Below, in pieces: positions 27,322-36,530 of a stretch of 64,000 nucleotides of DNA. The notes below the pieces were generated by a model. The model saw only the letters and a list, made by a program, of their open reading frames with translations, was not told the origin of the DNA and made no database searches. The stretch's first letter is position 1. The number at the start of each line of letters is the position of its first letter. The DNA lies in assembly GCA_900018345.1 (NCBI GenBank), contig FCNA01000028.1:1-64000 (forward strand). The letters run 5' to 3'. This DNA comes from Clostridiales bacterium CHKCI006 (GTDB taxonomy: Bacteria > Bacillota_I > Bacilli_A > Erysipelotrichales > Coprobacillaceae). The translations under genes were made by a program, and so were the position numbers.

Positions 27322-28131
27322 TTATTCAGATGTACTTTCCCCATCTGTTGTCGTATCATTCGTTGTTGTATCCTCACTGCTAGACCCACTCGCTTCCTCT
27401 TCAGCACGTTGTAAAACTTCATCAACGACCTCCTGATCACGAGGCGAATTGTAAGTGAATTGGATCGTATCGCTCTTTGGATGCTTGCTGGCGAAGATTG
27501 GGAAAGAATCACCTGTTCCCTGAATGATAAAGTCGACATGATACTGTGTGACCTCATCTTCCGTATCTGCATTCAGCACGCCAAACAGGTCAGAATAAGC
27601 ACTTTCGCTATTGGAATGACTGACACCCGCATTCGTGTCGAGCGTCTGTAAAACAGTCTGAGCGATGCCTGCGGCATCTTCAGCTGAGGTCGCTTCTGAA
27701 ACTGTCATATTGATCTTGATCTGACGACAATCTTTCTCAATCGTCAGGGCTGTAATACGCTCATCAGCCGTTATCATCTCTGATGCGGTAGAAGACATCA
27801 CACTCTCCTGAAACTCAATCAGGCCATCGCAACGTCCCCCGTAGACCGGACCATTCTCTCGCGTCGAGGACCATAACCAGATCACAATGACCAGAACGAT
27901 CACAACAAAGGTAATTGGAACAAGATAGATAGGCTTAAATTTACGTTTACCTTTGCCATTCTTTTTCTTGCCTGTTTTATTTGAAGCAGCTGTATTCGTC
28001 CGCTTTTTAGGTGCGGACGTCTGATTACTTCTCGTATTGGTTTTAGTGGTTTTGGTTTTAGGCTTACTGACTCCGTCAGGTACCAGTTCATCTAACTCAA
28101 AATCTCTTGTTTTTTCGAAGTTTTCTGGCAT
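27322..28131 (-). CDS. hypothetical single-pass membrane protein
   Basis: A 269-aa protein I do not recognise. Residues 1-70 are charged, with a Lys/Thr/Asn-rich linker (KTKTTKTNTRSNQ, KKKNGKGKRKFK). One transmembrane helix follows at ~70-88 (positive residues before it, so N-in). The extracytoplasmic region of ~150 residues has two Cys (GGRCDGL, EKDCRQ) that could form a disulfide. The tail is low-complexity Ser/Thr/Asp/Glu. It lies 62 nt after gatB and has its own terminator. Confidence 0.7.
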   Translation of the reverse strand: MPENFEKTRDFELDELVPDGVSKPKTKTTKTNTRSNQTSAPKKRTNTAASNKTGKKKNGKGKRKFKPIYLVPITFVVIVLVIVIWLWSSTRENGPVYGGRCDGLIEFQESVMSSTASEMITADERITALTIEKDCRQIKINMTVSEATSAEDAAGIAQTVLQTLDTNAGVSHSNSESAYSDLFGVLNADTEDEVTQYHVDFIIQGTGDSFPIFASKHPKSDTIQFTYNSPRDQEVVDEVLQRAEEEASGSSSEDTTTNDTTTDGESTSE

Positions 28132-28193
28132 TTATCGATCATCTCCTATCGCTATTCTATCAGATTTGGGCGAGTTTGTATAGTCAGATCACT

Positions 28194-29624
28194 TTACATT
28201 TTCGCTTTTAAAACTTCTACCACCAGCTGATTGGTCAAAGCTGGGTTCGCCTGGCCTTTGCTGGCCTTCATGACCTGGCCGACAATGAAGCCAACTGCAC
28301 GGCTCTTTCCATTGCGGTAATCATCTACAAGACCAGGATTGGCCATCAAAACATCTTCGATCATCGCTTTGATGGCTGCAGGATCAGACAGCTGTTTCAT
28401 TCCTTTTTCTTCGACGATGACATCTGGATCTTTTCCGGTATTCATCATTTCTTCAAACACTTTCTTCGCCTGCTTCCCTGAAATCGTTCCCTGGCTCACC
28501 AATGTGACCATCTTAGCTAACTGATCAGGCTGCATCTTCATACTTTCGAATGTCTCTCCGTGTTTGCTCAAGTATGCCGGAACCTCCACTAATAACCAGT
28601 TAGCAATCAATTTATATTCCTGACTGGTCTTTAAAGCCGTCTCATAATAATCCGAAAGCGTCTTAGTTGCGACTAATTGTTTGGCATCCGCTTCTGGCAA
28701 AGCATATGTTTGAATATATCTTTTTTCTCTTTCATCCGCAAATTCCGGCAGGCTGTTTTTGATATCTTCGATCCACTGATGATCCAGACGAATCGGTAAG
28801 ATATTCGGTTCTGTATAATATTTGTAATCGACTGCATCACCCTTGACACGCATCAGCACCGTCTCTTTTGTCGCTTCATTGAAGCGGCGAGTTTCCTGCA
28901 TGACCTTGCCGCCATTTTCCAGGATCTCTGCCTGACGATGGAATTCAAAATCCAAAGCTTTTTGAACATTGGAAATAGAGTTCAGGTTTTTGATCTCCGT
29001 CTTAGTACCAAAAGCAGTCGTGCCTTTTTCACGCAGTGAGATATTCACGTCACAGCGCATGGACCCTTCTTCGAGCTTAGCATCGGAAACCTCAGTATAA
29101 AGGAAGATGCTGCGCAGTTTTTCCAGGTATGCTGCCGCTTCTTTGCCGGAACGCAGTGTTGGACGTGTCACGATCTCAATCAAAGGAATACCGGCACGGT
29201 TGTAGTCCAATAAAGTAAAATTGGAATAATGGACCTGCTTAGCCGTATCTTCTTCCATGTGCAAACGTTCGATCTCAATACGTTTGGTCTTGCCATCGAC
29301 CTCAATGTCGATATAACCATCCCGTCCGATTGGACGACGATCCTGCGTAATCTGGAAGCCTTTTGGCAGATCGGAATAATAGTAATTCTTACGGTCGAAC
29401 CACAGTACCTCATCAATAGTCATGTGCAAGGCATGACAAACACGAATCGCAAATTCGACCCCTTTTTTATTCAGACAAGGCATCGTTCCGGTAAACCCCA
29501 GATCGATTGCATTGGTTTGGGTGTTATACGGTTCCCCAAAGCTGACCGGTGCCGCAGAGAACATCTTTGATTTTGTCTTTAATTCACAATGGACCTCTAG
29601 TCCAATGACTGCTTCATATTCCAT
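28194..29624 (-). CDS. gatB: Asp-tRNA(Asn)/Glu-tRNA(Gln) amidotransferase subunit B
   Basis: A 476-aa GatB that binds misacylated tRNA and activates its carboxyl group with ATP before amide transfer. Recognisable regions are AVIGLEVHCELKTKSKMF, YYSDLPKGFQITQ, LHMEEDTAKQ, DYNRAGIPLIEIVT, EGSMRCDVNIS and the C-terminal YqeY-like tail. The start at 29624 overlaps the gatA stop by 1 nt (TAATG), with AAAGGAG upstream. The presence of gatCAB implies no direct GlnRS and/or AsnRS route for at least one amino acid. Confidence 0.97.
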   Translation of the reverse strand: MEYEAVIGLEVHCELKTKSKMFSAAPVSFGEPYNTQTNAIDLGFTGTMPCLNKKGVEFAIRVCHALHMTIDEVLWFDRKNYYYSDLPKGFQITQDRRPIGRDGYIDIEVDGKTKRIEIERLHMEEDTAKQVHYSNFTLLDYNRAGIPLIEIVTRPTLRSGKEAAAYLEKLRSIFLYTEVSDAKLEEGSMRCDVNISLREKGTTAFGTKTEIKNLNSISNVQKALDFEFHRQAEILENGGKVMQETRRFNEATKETVLMRVKGDAVDYKYYTEPNILPIRLDHQWIEDIKNSLPEFADEREKRYIQTYALPEADAKQLVATKTLSDYYETALKTSQEYKLIANWLLVEVPAYLSKHGETFESMKMQPDQLAKMVTLVSQGTISGKQAKKVFEEMMNTGKDPDVIVEEKGMKQLSDPAAIKAMIEDVLMANPGLVDDYRNGKSRAVGFIVGQVMKASKGQANPALTNQLVVEVLKAKM

Positions 29625-31075
29625 TATTGATCTCCTTTCGCACACTGATTTTTTAAACCTAACTCAGCTTCTAAGGCATAACCAGCATTCAGTACCGTCT
29701 GTTCCTCAAAAATTCTTCCCATGAGATGAATATTGAATGGCATGCCGTCTGTAAAGCCTAATGGTAAGGATAATGATGGGGTTCCAGCAAAGTTACCCAA
29801 CACCATATTATTCTCAAGGATCACATATTCATTGGATAAACGATTTGAAGTAGCCTCTTCCAACGGTGTGGCGGTGTTGCCGGATACTGGTGTCACAATC
29901 AGATCATAGTTTTCATAGATACGATTCAGTTCTTCGACAATCAGGCGGCGGACACGTTGTGCCTTACGGAACATTCTTTCCTGATTTTCTGTCGCTAATG
30001 CCAGATTACCTAAGACAAAACGACGCTTGATATAATCAGAGAAACCGGCCGTACGGCTGTTGATCATGACTTCATCTGCTGTCTCTCCTGCAACTCGCAA
30101 GCCGTATTTAATGCCGTCCAGGCAGGAATGGTTGCTCGTCGCTTCGGAATTCGCAATGATCGTATAAACCGGTAAAGCCGCTAACAGCAGCTGCTGATCC
30201 ATCTCGACCTCATCTACGACAGCACCCTTCGCCCTAAAGACGTCCAGCGCTTTTTGCATGGCTGCAAGCATATCTGGATTTTTGACTTCGTCACAAATAT
30301 TTTTAATAACGGCAATGCGCATCCCTTGAATATTCCCTGACAGATCCTGGTAATAGGCTGGGACTGGACGATTGCTTGAGGTCATGTCATGATCGTCACG
30401 ACCTGCCATCGCCTCCATTACAATGGCCATATCAGCCACACTACGGGTAAAAGCACCCACATGATCAAGGCTGGAGGCATAAGGAATGACACCATATCGG
30501 GAGATCCGTCCCCAGGTTGGTTTAAATCCTACCACTCCGCAGAAACCTGCCGGCTTACGGATCGAATCTCCTGTATCGGACCCCAATGCGAAAGGAACGG
30601 CCCCGCTCGCTACCAGCGCTGCGCTCCCTCCTGAAGATCCGCCAGGAATGCAGTTTAAATTCCAGGGATTACGCACAGGTCCAGTCAATGCAGATTTGTT
30701 CGTTCCACCCATGGCCAGCTCATCCATGCTGGATTTCCCGACCATCACTGCACCATGGGCATATAAACGGTCGATGACAGTTGCATTATAGAAAGGAACA
30801 TAATTTTCCAGCATACGACTCGATGCCGTCGTTGCGACTCCTTTGGTTGAGAAATTGTCCTTTACGATCATTGGAATACAGCTTAACGGATCATCCGGAT
30901 CAAAAGAAAGCTTGTCCAACTGAGCCAAAGCCTCTTCTCTAGTCATTCTGACTAATGCATTGGTTCTTTGCTGCTGAGTGGTCAATTCATCAAAAAGATC
31001 CATATAATATGTTTTAATTCGACTCGGATCTTCCTTAAACATCTGATGCAGTTGTTCAATCGTATATGCTTCCAT
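29624..31075 (-). CDS. gatA: Asp-tRNA(Asn)/Glu-tRNA(Gln) amidotransferase subunit A
   Basis: A 483-aa amidase-signature subunit that releases ammonia from glutamine. The Ser-cisSer-Lys triad is visible: Lys in MIVKDNFSTKG, cis-Ser in PGGSSGGSAA and the nucleophile Ser in GSDTGDSIRKPAG. The usual sequence there is TGGS; here it is TGDS, with Asp directly before the nucleophile. I remember the same variant in Mollicutes, so it is probably a lineage trait and not inactivation. The ATG immediately follows the gatC TAA. Confidence 0.96.
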   Translation of the reverse strand: MEAYTIEQLHQMFKEDPSRIKTYYMDLFDELTTQQQRTNALVRMTREEALAQLDKLSFDPDDPLSCIPMIVKDNFSTKGVATTASSRMLENYVPFYNATVIDRLYAHGAVMVGKSSMDELAMGGTNKSALTGPVRNPWNLNCIPGGSSGGSAALVASGAVPFALGSDTGDSIRKPAGFCGVVGFKPTWGRISRYGVIPYASSLDHVGAFTRSVADMAIVMEAMAGRDDHDMTSSNRPVPAYYQDLSGNIQGMRIAVIKNICDEVKNPDMLAAMQKALDVFRAKGAVVDEVEMDQQLLLAALPVYTIIANSEATSNHSCLDGIKYGLRVAGETADEVMINSRTAGFSDYIKRRFVLGNLALATENQERMFRKAQRVRRLIVEELNRIYENYDLIVTPVSGNTATPLEEATSNRLSNEYVILENNMVLGNFAGTPSLSLPLGFTDGMPFNIHLMGRIFEEQTVLNAGYALEAELGLKNQCAKGDQ

Positions 31076-31366
31076 TTATCCCACCACCTTTGGTACACGA
31101 ATTTGATCTTCAACAACGTCCGGTCCATTGGCTAGAACCGTCTTCACATCCACAACATCGGTTGGTTCATCTTCTCGTAAATAAGTCGTCTCTATCTCAT
31201 AAGGAAAACAGAGCGGTTCCACATCACTTGTATCAATAGCCTCCAACGCCTGAACATGATGCATGAAGACATCATATTCCTCAAGCATGGCCGGCATTTC
31301 TTCATCACTTAATCTAAACATGGTCTTGAGCGCAAGCTTCTTCAGCTTTTCATTCAAATCCTCCAT
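31076..31366 (-). CDS. gatC: Asp-tRNA(Asn)/Glu-tRNA(Gln) amidotransferase subunit C
   Basis: A 96-aa GatC, the small clamp that stabilises GatA-GatB. Family features are LKKLALKTMFRLSDEEMPAM and the C-terminal LREDEPTDVV region. The start at 31366 has GGAGG 7 nt upstream; an ATG six codons earlier overlaps that site. First gene of gatC-gatA-gatB, with its own promoter. Confidence 0.92.
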   Translation of the reverse strand: MEDLNEKLKKLALKTMFRLSDEEMPAMLEEYDVFMHHVQALEAIDTSDVEPLCFPYEIETTYLREDEPTDVVDVKTVLANGPDVVEDQIRVPKVVG

Positions 31367-31422
31367 TTTCATTCCTCCATTCATTTCAATGATCCAAACT
31401 TCGCTAGAAGTTCCATTTCAAG

Positions 31423-31450
31423 ATTATACCATAAAATAGCCTGGGTTCAA
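31423..31450 (-). promoter_or_regulatory. gatCAB promoter
   Basis: On the minus strand, -35 TTGAAC (31450-31445), 16-bp spacer, -10 TATAAT (31428-31423). Confidence 0.7.
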
Positions 31451-31476
31451 CTAAAATTAACCGCTAAACGGCCATC

Positions 31477-33618
31477 TTATTTCTTTTTTAAGGCCTTATG
31501 ATTGGCTTGCAGCATCTTGATTCCATAAGGCAAAGGAAATGCAATTTGAAGCAATTCACCTGAAACCGCAAGCACGACCCCTTTACCGAAAACATCGTGC
31601 ACGAGCAGGTCTCCGACTTTCCAGTCTGTAGGCGTATCATTGAGATTCAGCTGTTTTCCTTTTGATACAGGCGGCAGATAATCGATCGCCTTGTAACGAT
31701 TCGTCTTTCCTTCGTGCACTATGACATCCTCACCTAGCTCATCGATAAAGCGACTGGCGATTTTCGGTCCGCCCGAAACATAACTGTATCCTCGGCTTTC
31801 AACCAGGAAAAGCTGCTTTTGCGCACGCGTGAAAGCAACATAAGCCAAACGACGTTCCTCTTCTAACCCTGCCTGACTGCCTACTTCCATGCTGCGCAGG
31901 CTTGGAAAGATATTCTCAGATAGACCGATCACAAAAACATATGGGAATTCCAGTCCCTTTGACATGTGAATCGTCATCAAAGAAACATATTGTTCATCGT
32001 CATCCACATCCTGGTTCGTATACAAAGCGACTTCCTGTAAATAATCTTCCAGACTTCCCTCTTCATTACGCGCCATGAAACTGGCCATACTGTTTTTGAG
32101 CTCCATCAGGTTTTCCAGTCGGGTTTCTTCCTGATCGATCCGCAGCATCTCCAAATAACCGACATCACCCAGCAAACGATCAAAGAGATCCAGCATGTCT
32201 CCGGCCTGACGCTTCGCATTTTCGATGGCAAACTGCCATTGTTCGATCGCGCGAGCAGCTTTATTGGATAAGCCGATGCTCGAGAGATGCAGCAAACATG
32301 TATCATACATGGATAAACCTAAAACACGCGCCTGTTGGCGGATCTTATCCAGCGTTTTCTCCCCGATGCCTCGACCAGGCGTATTGACGACCCGTTCAAA
32401 TGCCAGATCATCTTGGAACACGGTCAGACGCAGATAAGAAAGGGCATCCTTGATTTCCTTACGGCTAAAAAACTTTAGACCGCCAAACAAACGATATGGG
32501 ATCTGCATGCGGATCAGTTCCTGCTCAAGCGTTCTGGACAGATAATTGGCACGGTAGAGGACCGCGAAATCCCGATAGTTGATATCGGGAACGGTACTGA
32601 TCAGCTGTTCGATCTTTTCGACCACATACTTGGCTTCCAAAACATCGCTGTCTGCACTGTAATGGATGACCTTAGCGCCCTCTTTTTGGCGTGTGTACAG
32701 GTCCTTTTCAAGACGATCCTGATTATTCTTGATCAAAGCATTGGCCGCCTGCAGGATGTTGCCGGTAGAGCGATAGTTCTGATTCAGATAGATCGTTTTA
32801 GCCCCTTCAAAATCCTTTTCAAAATCCAGGATAAAACGGACATTCGCCCCGCGGAACGAATAGATGGTCTGGTCTGGATCACCGACAACACAGACGATGG
32901 TCTCGGGACTGGTCAACCACTTGACCAATGTATAGTTCTGCGCATCCACATCCTGAAACTCATCCACATGAATATACTGAAAACGTCGTTGCCAATACTG
33001 CCGAATATCCTCATGCTCCGCTAAGATCTGGTTGGTCTTGATGATCAGATCATCAAAATCCAGCATGTAATGCTCCTCCTGATAAGCGACATAGGCCTGA
33101 TAAAGCAAGGCCTTCTTACGTTCACCATAGAGACTTCCTGCCTCTTCAAGGGCCATCTCCGGACTGATCTGACTGTTTTTTCGAACTGAAATATAATTGA
33201 GCGCACTGTGATAACTGATGGCTTTTGCGTCTACTTCCTCCTGCTTGTATAGACGCTTCAGCAACGCACGCTGATCTTCTTCATCCATGATGACAAAGCT
33301 GGCCGGATAATTTAAGACACGGATATGCTGGCGCAGGATGCGCACACATAAGGAATGGATCGTACAGACGAGCACGCCCGAATGACTGGACCCCAATATC
33401 TTTTCAACCCTTAAGCGCATTTCATTGGCTGCCTTATTGGTAAATGTAATTGCAAGAATAGAACGGGGATCGACCCCAATCTCATCGATCAGATAAGCAA
33501 TACGATAAGTGAGGACGCGTGTCTTCCCAGAACCTGCCCCTGCGACGATGCGAAGATGTCCATCCAGATAAGTCGCCGCTTCTTTCTGGGCTGGATTAAG
33601 TTGACTTGTTAAATCCAT
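31477..33618 (-). CDS. pcrA: ATP-dependent DNA helicase PcrA/UvrD
   Basis: A 713-aa superfamily 1A 3'-5' helicase for repair and replication-fork maintenance. Motif order: Q-motif LNPAQKEAA, Walker A GAGSGKTR, motif Ia TFTNKAANEM, motif II VDEFQDVDAQNY, motif III GDPDQTIYSFRGA, motif IV NYRSTGNIL, motif V TIHMSKGLEFPYVF, motif VI AFTRAQ. The C-terminal Tudor-like region binds RNA polymerase in relatives. The start at 33618 has AAAGGAG 9 nt upstream. In many Bacillota ligA follows pcrA before gatC; here ligA is absent. Confidence 0.96.
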   Translation of the reverse strand: MDLTSQLNPAQKEAATYLDGHLRIVAGAGSGKTRVLTYRIAYLIDEIGVDPRSILAITFTNKAANEMRLRVEKILGSSHSGVLVCTIHSLCVRILRQHIRVLNYPASFVIMDEEDQRALLKRLYKQEEVDAKAISYHSALNYISVRKNSQISPEMALEEAGSLYGERKKALLYQAYVAYQEEHYMLDFDDLIIKTNQILAEHEDIRQYWQRRFQYIHVDEFQDVDAQNYTLVKWLTSPETIVCVVGDPDQTIYSFRGANVRFILDFEKDFEGAKTIYLNQNYRSTGNILQAANALIKNNQDRLEKDLYTRQKEGAKVIHYSADSDVLEAKYVVEKIEQLISTVPDINYRDFAVLYRANYLSRTLEQELIRMQIPYRLFGGLKFFSRKEIKDALSYLRLTVFQDDLAFERVVNTPGRGIGEKTLDKIRQQARVLGLSMYDTCLLHLSSIGLSNKAARAIEQWQFAIENAKRQAGDMLDLFDRLLGDVGYLEMLRIDQEETRLENLMELKNSMASFMARNEEGSLEDYLQEVALYTNQDVDDDEQYVSLMTIHMSKGLEFPYVFVIGLSENIFPSLRSMEVGSQAGLEEERRLAYVAFTRAQKQLFLVESRGYSYVSGGPKIASRFIDELGEDVIVHEGKTNRYKAIDYLPPVSKGKQLNLNDTPTDWKVGDLLVHDVFGKGVVLAVSGELLQIAFPLPYGIKMLQANHKALKKK

Positions 33619-33672
33619 GCTGCAGTCTCCTTTCAAGCATAAAGAAGCGACAAAGGCTTCATTCATTTTCTA

Positions 33673-33700
33673 ATTATAACACATATCCTACAACAAACAA
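33673..33700 (-). promoter_or_regulatory. pcrA promoter
   Basis: Minus strand -35 TTGTTT (33700-33695), 16-bp spacer, -10 TATAAT (33678-33673). It lies back to back with the ald promoter. Confidence 0.6.
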
Positions 33701-33721
33701 TTTCTTTTTTGTGCTGAGTTA

Positions 33722-33730
33722 TGCTATAAT
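33722..33730 (+). promoter_or_regulatory. ald extended -10 promoter
   Basis: TGC-TATAAT with no clear -35, 28 nt before the ald start. Confidence 0.6.
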
Positions 33731-33757
33731 GGGTTTAGATAAAAGGAGGCTTTCATC

Positions 33758-34810
33758 ATGAAAATTGGAATACCAAAAGAAATTACCAATAATGAATATC
33801 GCGTAGGCATGACCCCACCGGGTGTCAAAACACTGACACAGGCTGGACATAGTGTTTTTGTAGAATTGGGTGCCGGTGTGGCTTCCGGTATCTCGAATAG
33901 TGAATATATTCAGGCCGGTGCGCTGATGGTGGATAAAAACGAGGTTTGGAACTGCGATGTCATCATCAAAGTTAAGGAACCTCTGGAAAGTGAGCGACCT
34001 CTTATTAAAGAAGGGCAGATCATCATGGCTTATCTGCATCTAGCTAATATTCCTGATTTAGAAACATACTTAGCTAAAAAAGGCGTCACTGCCATCGCAT
34101 ATGAAAATGTGCAAACAGAAGACGGGACTTTACCTCTTCTCTTACCAATGTCTGAGGTAGCGGGCAGACTGGTTGTCATGCAGGCTGCGACCTTCCTTCA
34201 AAAACAGTATGGCGGAAGCGGTCAGTTGCTCGGCGGTGTCAACGGTGTCGAAAGCGGACATGTGGTCATCATCGGGGCAGGTGTTGCTGGACGATCAGCC
34301 GCCAAGATTGCTTATGGCTTAGGCGCCAGAGTCACTGTATTGGACACAGACCTGGCTAAATTGAGAACCATTGAAGAACTGTATAACGGTCATGTCGAGA
34401 CACTGTTCTCCAATCATTCCAACATCGCCAAATCTGTTCGTTTTGCCGATGTGGTCATCTCAGCTGTTTTGAATGCCGGCGAAAAATCACCAATCGTCGT
34501 GACAGAATCCATGGTCAAAAATATGCGTCCTGGCTCTGTCATCATCGATGTTGCTGTTGACCAGGGATCATCAATCGAGACCATTGACCATACGACCACT
34601 TATGATCATCCTGTCTTTGAAAAATATGGTGTTCTCCATTATGCCGTTCCAAACATTCCAGGTGCGACCCCTTATACATCGACTTATGCCCTGACCAATG
34701 CGACTTTCCCTTATATTTTAGAAATCTGTAATTTAGGCCTCGACAAAGCAATCGATAAAGATCCTGCTTTAGCGAAGGGCGTTGTGATCTATAACGGTCA
34801 AATTAGATAA
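33758..34810 (+). CDS. ald: alanine dehydrogenase
   Basis: A 350-aa NAD-dependent enzyme interconverting L-alanine with pyruvate and ammonia. It shows MKIGIPKEITNNEYRVG, KVKEPL (substrate Lys), YLHLA (catalytic His96 region), the Rossmann loop IIGAGVAGRSAAKIA, and VDQGSS with NIPGATPYTST near the end. About 20 residues shorter than the Bacillus enzyme. AAAAGGAGG precedes the ATG by 9 nt. Monocistronic. Confidence 0.95.
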   Translation: MKIGIPKEITNNEYRVGMTPPGVKTLTQAGHSVFVELGAGVASGISNSEYIQAGALMVDKNEVWNCDVIIKVKEPLESERPLIKEGQIIMAYLHLANIPDLETYLAKKGVTAIAYENVQTEDGTLPLLLPMSEVAGRLVVMQAATFLQKQYGGSGQLLGGVNGVESGHVVIIGAGVAGRSAAKIAYGLGARVTVLDTDLAKLRTIEELYNGHVETLFSNHSNIAKSVRFADVVISAVLNAGEKSPIVVTESMVKNMRPGSVIIDVAVDQGSSIETIDHTTTYDHPVFEKYGVLHYAVPNIPGATPYTSTYALTNATFPYILEICNLGLDKAIDKDPALAKGVVIYNGQIR

Positions 34811-34827
34811 CCGATTATCTGCTAACG

Positions 34828-34857
34828 ACTCTTGTCTATAAATGGCAAGAGTTTTTA
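34828..34857 (+). terminator. ald terminator
   Basis: ACTCTTG-(11 nt)-CAAGAGT followed by TTTTATG. Confidence 0.8.
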
Positions 34858-34884
34858 TGTTGCACTTGTGATGATCAATTATTC

Positions 34885-34910
34885 AAAAAAAGATGCCCTT
34901 ACAAGCATCT
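34885..34910 (-). terminator. terminator of the MGMT-GNAT-ung unit
   Basis: Minus strand AGATGC-(8 nt)-GCATCT followed by T6-7, about 45 nt after the ung stop. Confidence 0.8.
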
Positions 34911-34953
34911 ACTTAAGTATGATCATCATGACGATTCACGAGCGTTTTAGAAA

Positions 34954-35613
34954 TTACAAATTGGGAATTTGCCAGTCAATCGGATCTTGCCCGGTTGAAA
35001 CTAAGAAAGCATTGGTCTTGGAGAATGGTTTTGAACCAAAAAAACCTCGATAAGCTGAAAGCGGTGATGGATGTGGGCTCTTGAGAACCAGATGTCTGGA
35101 AGCATCGATGTACTTCTCTTTTTCAATCGCATTTCTGCCCCATAAGATAAAGACCATCGGCTTTTCACGTGCGTTTAAAAATTTCACAACATTCAAAGTA
35201 AACTCTTCCCAGCCATAAAAACGATGCGAATTAGCTTGGTGAGCACGGACAGTCAAAACATTGTTGAGAAGCAGCACCCCCTGCTTTGCCCAAGGGGTCA
35301 AGTCACCATTATTGGGAACATCACAACCGACATCATCGTGACATTCTTTAAAAATATTGACGAGACTAGGCGGAATTTCTACTCCCGGCCGCACAGAAAA
35401 AGAAAGCCCATTTGCCTGATGAGGTCCATGATAGGGATCCTGTCCCAAAATGACCACCTTTACATCTTCATAGTGCGTCAGATTCAAGCAGCGAAAGATT
35501 TCTTTTTTAGGCGGATAAACAGTATAATGGGCATATTCATCATCGATTTTCTGTTTTAACTCCTGATAATATGGCTTCTGCTTTTCCTGTTCAACAAACG
35601 ATTTAAAATCCAT
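34954..35613 (-). CDS. ung: uracil-DNA glycosylase
   Basis: A 219-aa family 1 UDG that excises uracil from DNA. Motif A GQDPYHGPHQANGLSFSV contains the water-activating Asp and Tyr, LLLNNVLTV is the uracil pocket, FILWGRNA is present, and the DNA-intercalation loop is SPHPSPLSAYRGFFG. It overlaps the GNAT gene by 11 nt, so it is translationally coupled. Confidence 0.97.
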   Translation of the reverse strand: MDFKSFVEQEKQKPYYQELKQKIDDEYAHYTVYPPKKEIFRCLNLTHYEDVKVVILGQDPYHGPHQANGLSFSVRPGVEIPPSLVNIFKECHDDVGCDVPNNGDLTPWAKQGVLLLNNVLTVRAHQANSHRFYGWEEFTLNVVKFLNAREKPMVFILWGRNAIEKEKYIDASRHLVLKSPHPSPLSAYRGFFGSKPFSKTNAFLVSTGQDPIDWQIPNL

Positions 35614-36127
35614 GATCCTTTTCCTCCCCTATGTATTCATACGCTTTTCTTGGGCTGCCATCTGCCATTTGAACCATTCCGCAATAAGTAAACCCAAAGT
35701 GTCTGATAGCATGTTGCATCGCCTCATTATCTTGATGTGTATCGATCCGTAATGAAACGCAGTTTGCACTTTGGCAAAGCTGCCATGCATAACTAAAAAA
35801 ACAACCGGCTAGACCCTGGCCCTTATGATCTGGATGGATAGCGATACGATGAACCACACCATATGGACCGCTCGTCAACCATTGTCCATCTTCAATTTTC
35901 TGATAATTAGGGTCCTCTTCACATAGAATAGCAGCTGTTCCGATGATCGACCGATTCGCTTCCATCACATAACTTTGTCTCTTCTGGATATCATTGGTAA
36001 TCACCATGGCATCAGGGTAGCCATTCTGCCACTGGTCAACGCCTCTGGCTGCCAAACTCTGTTTCGCTTCTTCAATTAATTCCAGAATACCCGGCAGATC
36101 CTGAAGCGTGGCTTGTCTTATTTTCAT
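35603..36127 (-). CDS. GNAT family N-acetyltransferase
   Basis: A 174-aa acetyltransferase. The acetyl-CoA loop is IHPDHKGQGLAGCFF (R/Q-x-x-G-x-G/A), with strand-four VVHRIAI and a C-terminal HFGFTYCG. Substrate unknown (small molecule or protein N-terminus). The start at 36127 overlaps the MGMT-like stop (ATGA) and GGAAGG precedes it. Confidence 0.85.
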   Translation of the reverse strand: MKIRQATLQDLPGILELIEEAKQSLAARGVDQWQNGYPDAMVITNDIQKRQSYVMEANRSIIGTAAILCEEDPNYQKIEDGQWLTSGPYGVVHRIAIHPDHKGQGLAGCFFSYAWQLCQSANCVSLRIDTHQDNEAMQHAIRHFGFTYCGMVQMADGSPRKAYEYIGEEKDHGF

Positions 36128-36429
36128 CGGTTTCCTTCCTTCCACTGATAATATGCCATATCTACTCGATCAGTCAGCCGAAAACGGACCCCTTCTTCCT
36201 CCAGCAAAGCACGCTGTTCTTGCCAGCCTTCGACCAGTCTTCCGTCCGCATGAACAATGCGATGACAGGGAAATTGGCCAAAGGACTCCGCTCGTCTAAG
36301 CACCCAGCCGACTTGTCTTGCATAACGCGGATAGCCAGCTAGGCGTGCGACCTGGCTATAAGAGGCAACCTTTCCCTTGGGCACTTCTGCCACAATCGCC
36401 AAAACAAGATCGATCCATTCCTGCTGCAC
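36124..36429 (-). CDS. MGMT-domain protein (alkyltransferase-like)
   Basis: A 101-aa protein consisting only of the DNA-binding/active-site domain of O6-alkylguanine-DNA alkyltransferase. The helix-turn-helix with its arginine finger is in GYPRYARQVGWVLRR, and the acceptor loop FPCHRIVHADG keeps Cys, where dedicated alkyltransferase-like proteins carry Trp. It may therefore still accept an alkyl group. The start is GTG at 36429: AGGAGG lies 7 nt upstream, whereas the more upstream ATGs overlap or precede that site. First gene of MGMT-GNAT-ung, a small DNA-repair unit. Confidence 0.85.
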   Translation of the reverse strand: MQQEWIDLVLAIVAEVPKGKVASYSQVARLAGYPRYARQVGWVLRRAESFGQFPCHRIVHADGRLVEGWQEQRALLEEEGVRFRLTDRVDMAYYQWKEGNR

Positions 36430-36480
36430 ATGTCTGCCTCCTCTCTTCATATCGCTTGGCAACGCTTTTTACCAGCCGTC

Positions 36481-36509
36481 TTGCCGAGTTCAGGCAAGTA
36501 TGCTATAAT
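36481..36509 (+). promoter_or_regulatory. promoter of the orphan 104-aa gene
   Basis: -35 TTGCCG, 17-bp spacer, extended -10 TGC-TATAAT (36501-36509). Confidence 0.7.
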
Positions 36510-36530
36510 CAACCCAAAAGAGGTGAGACA

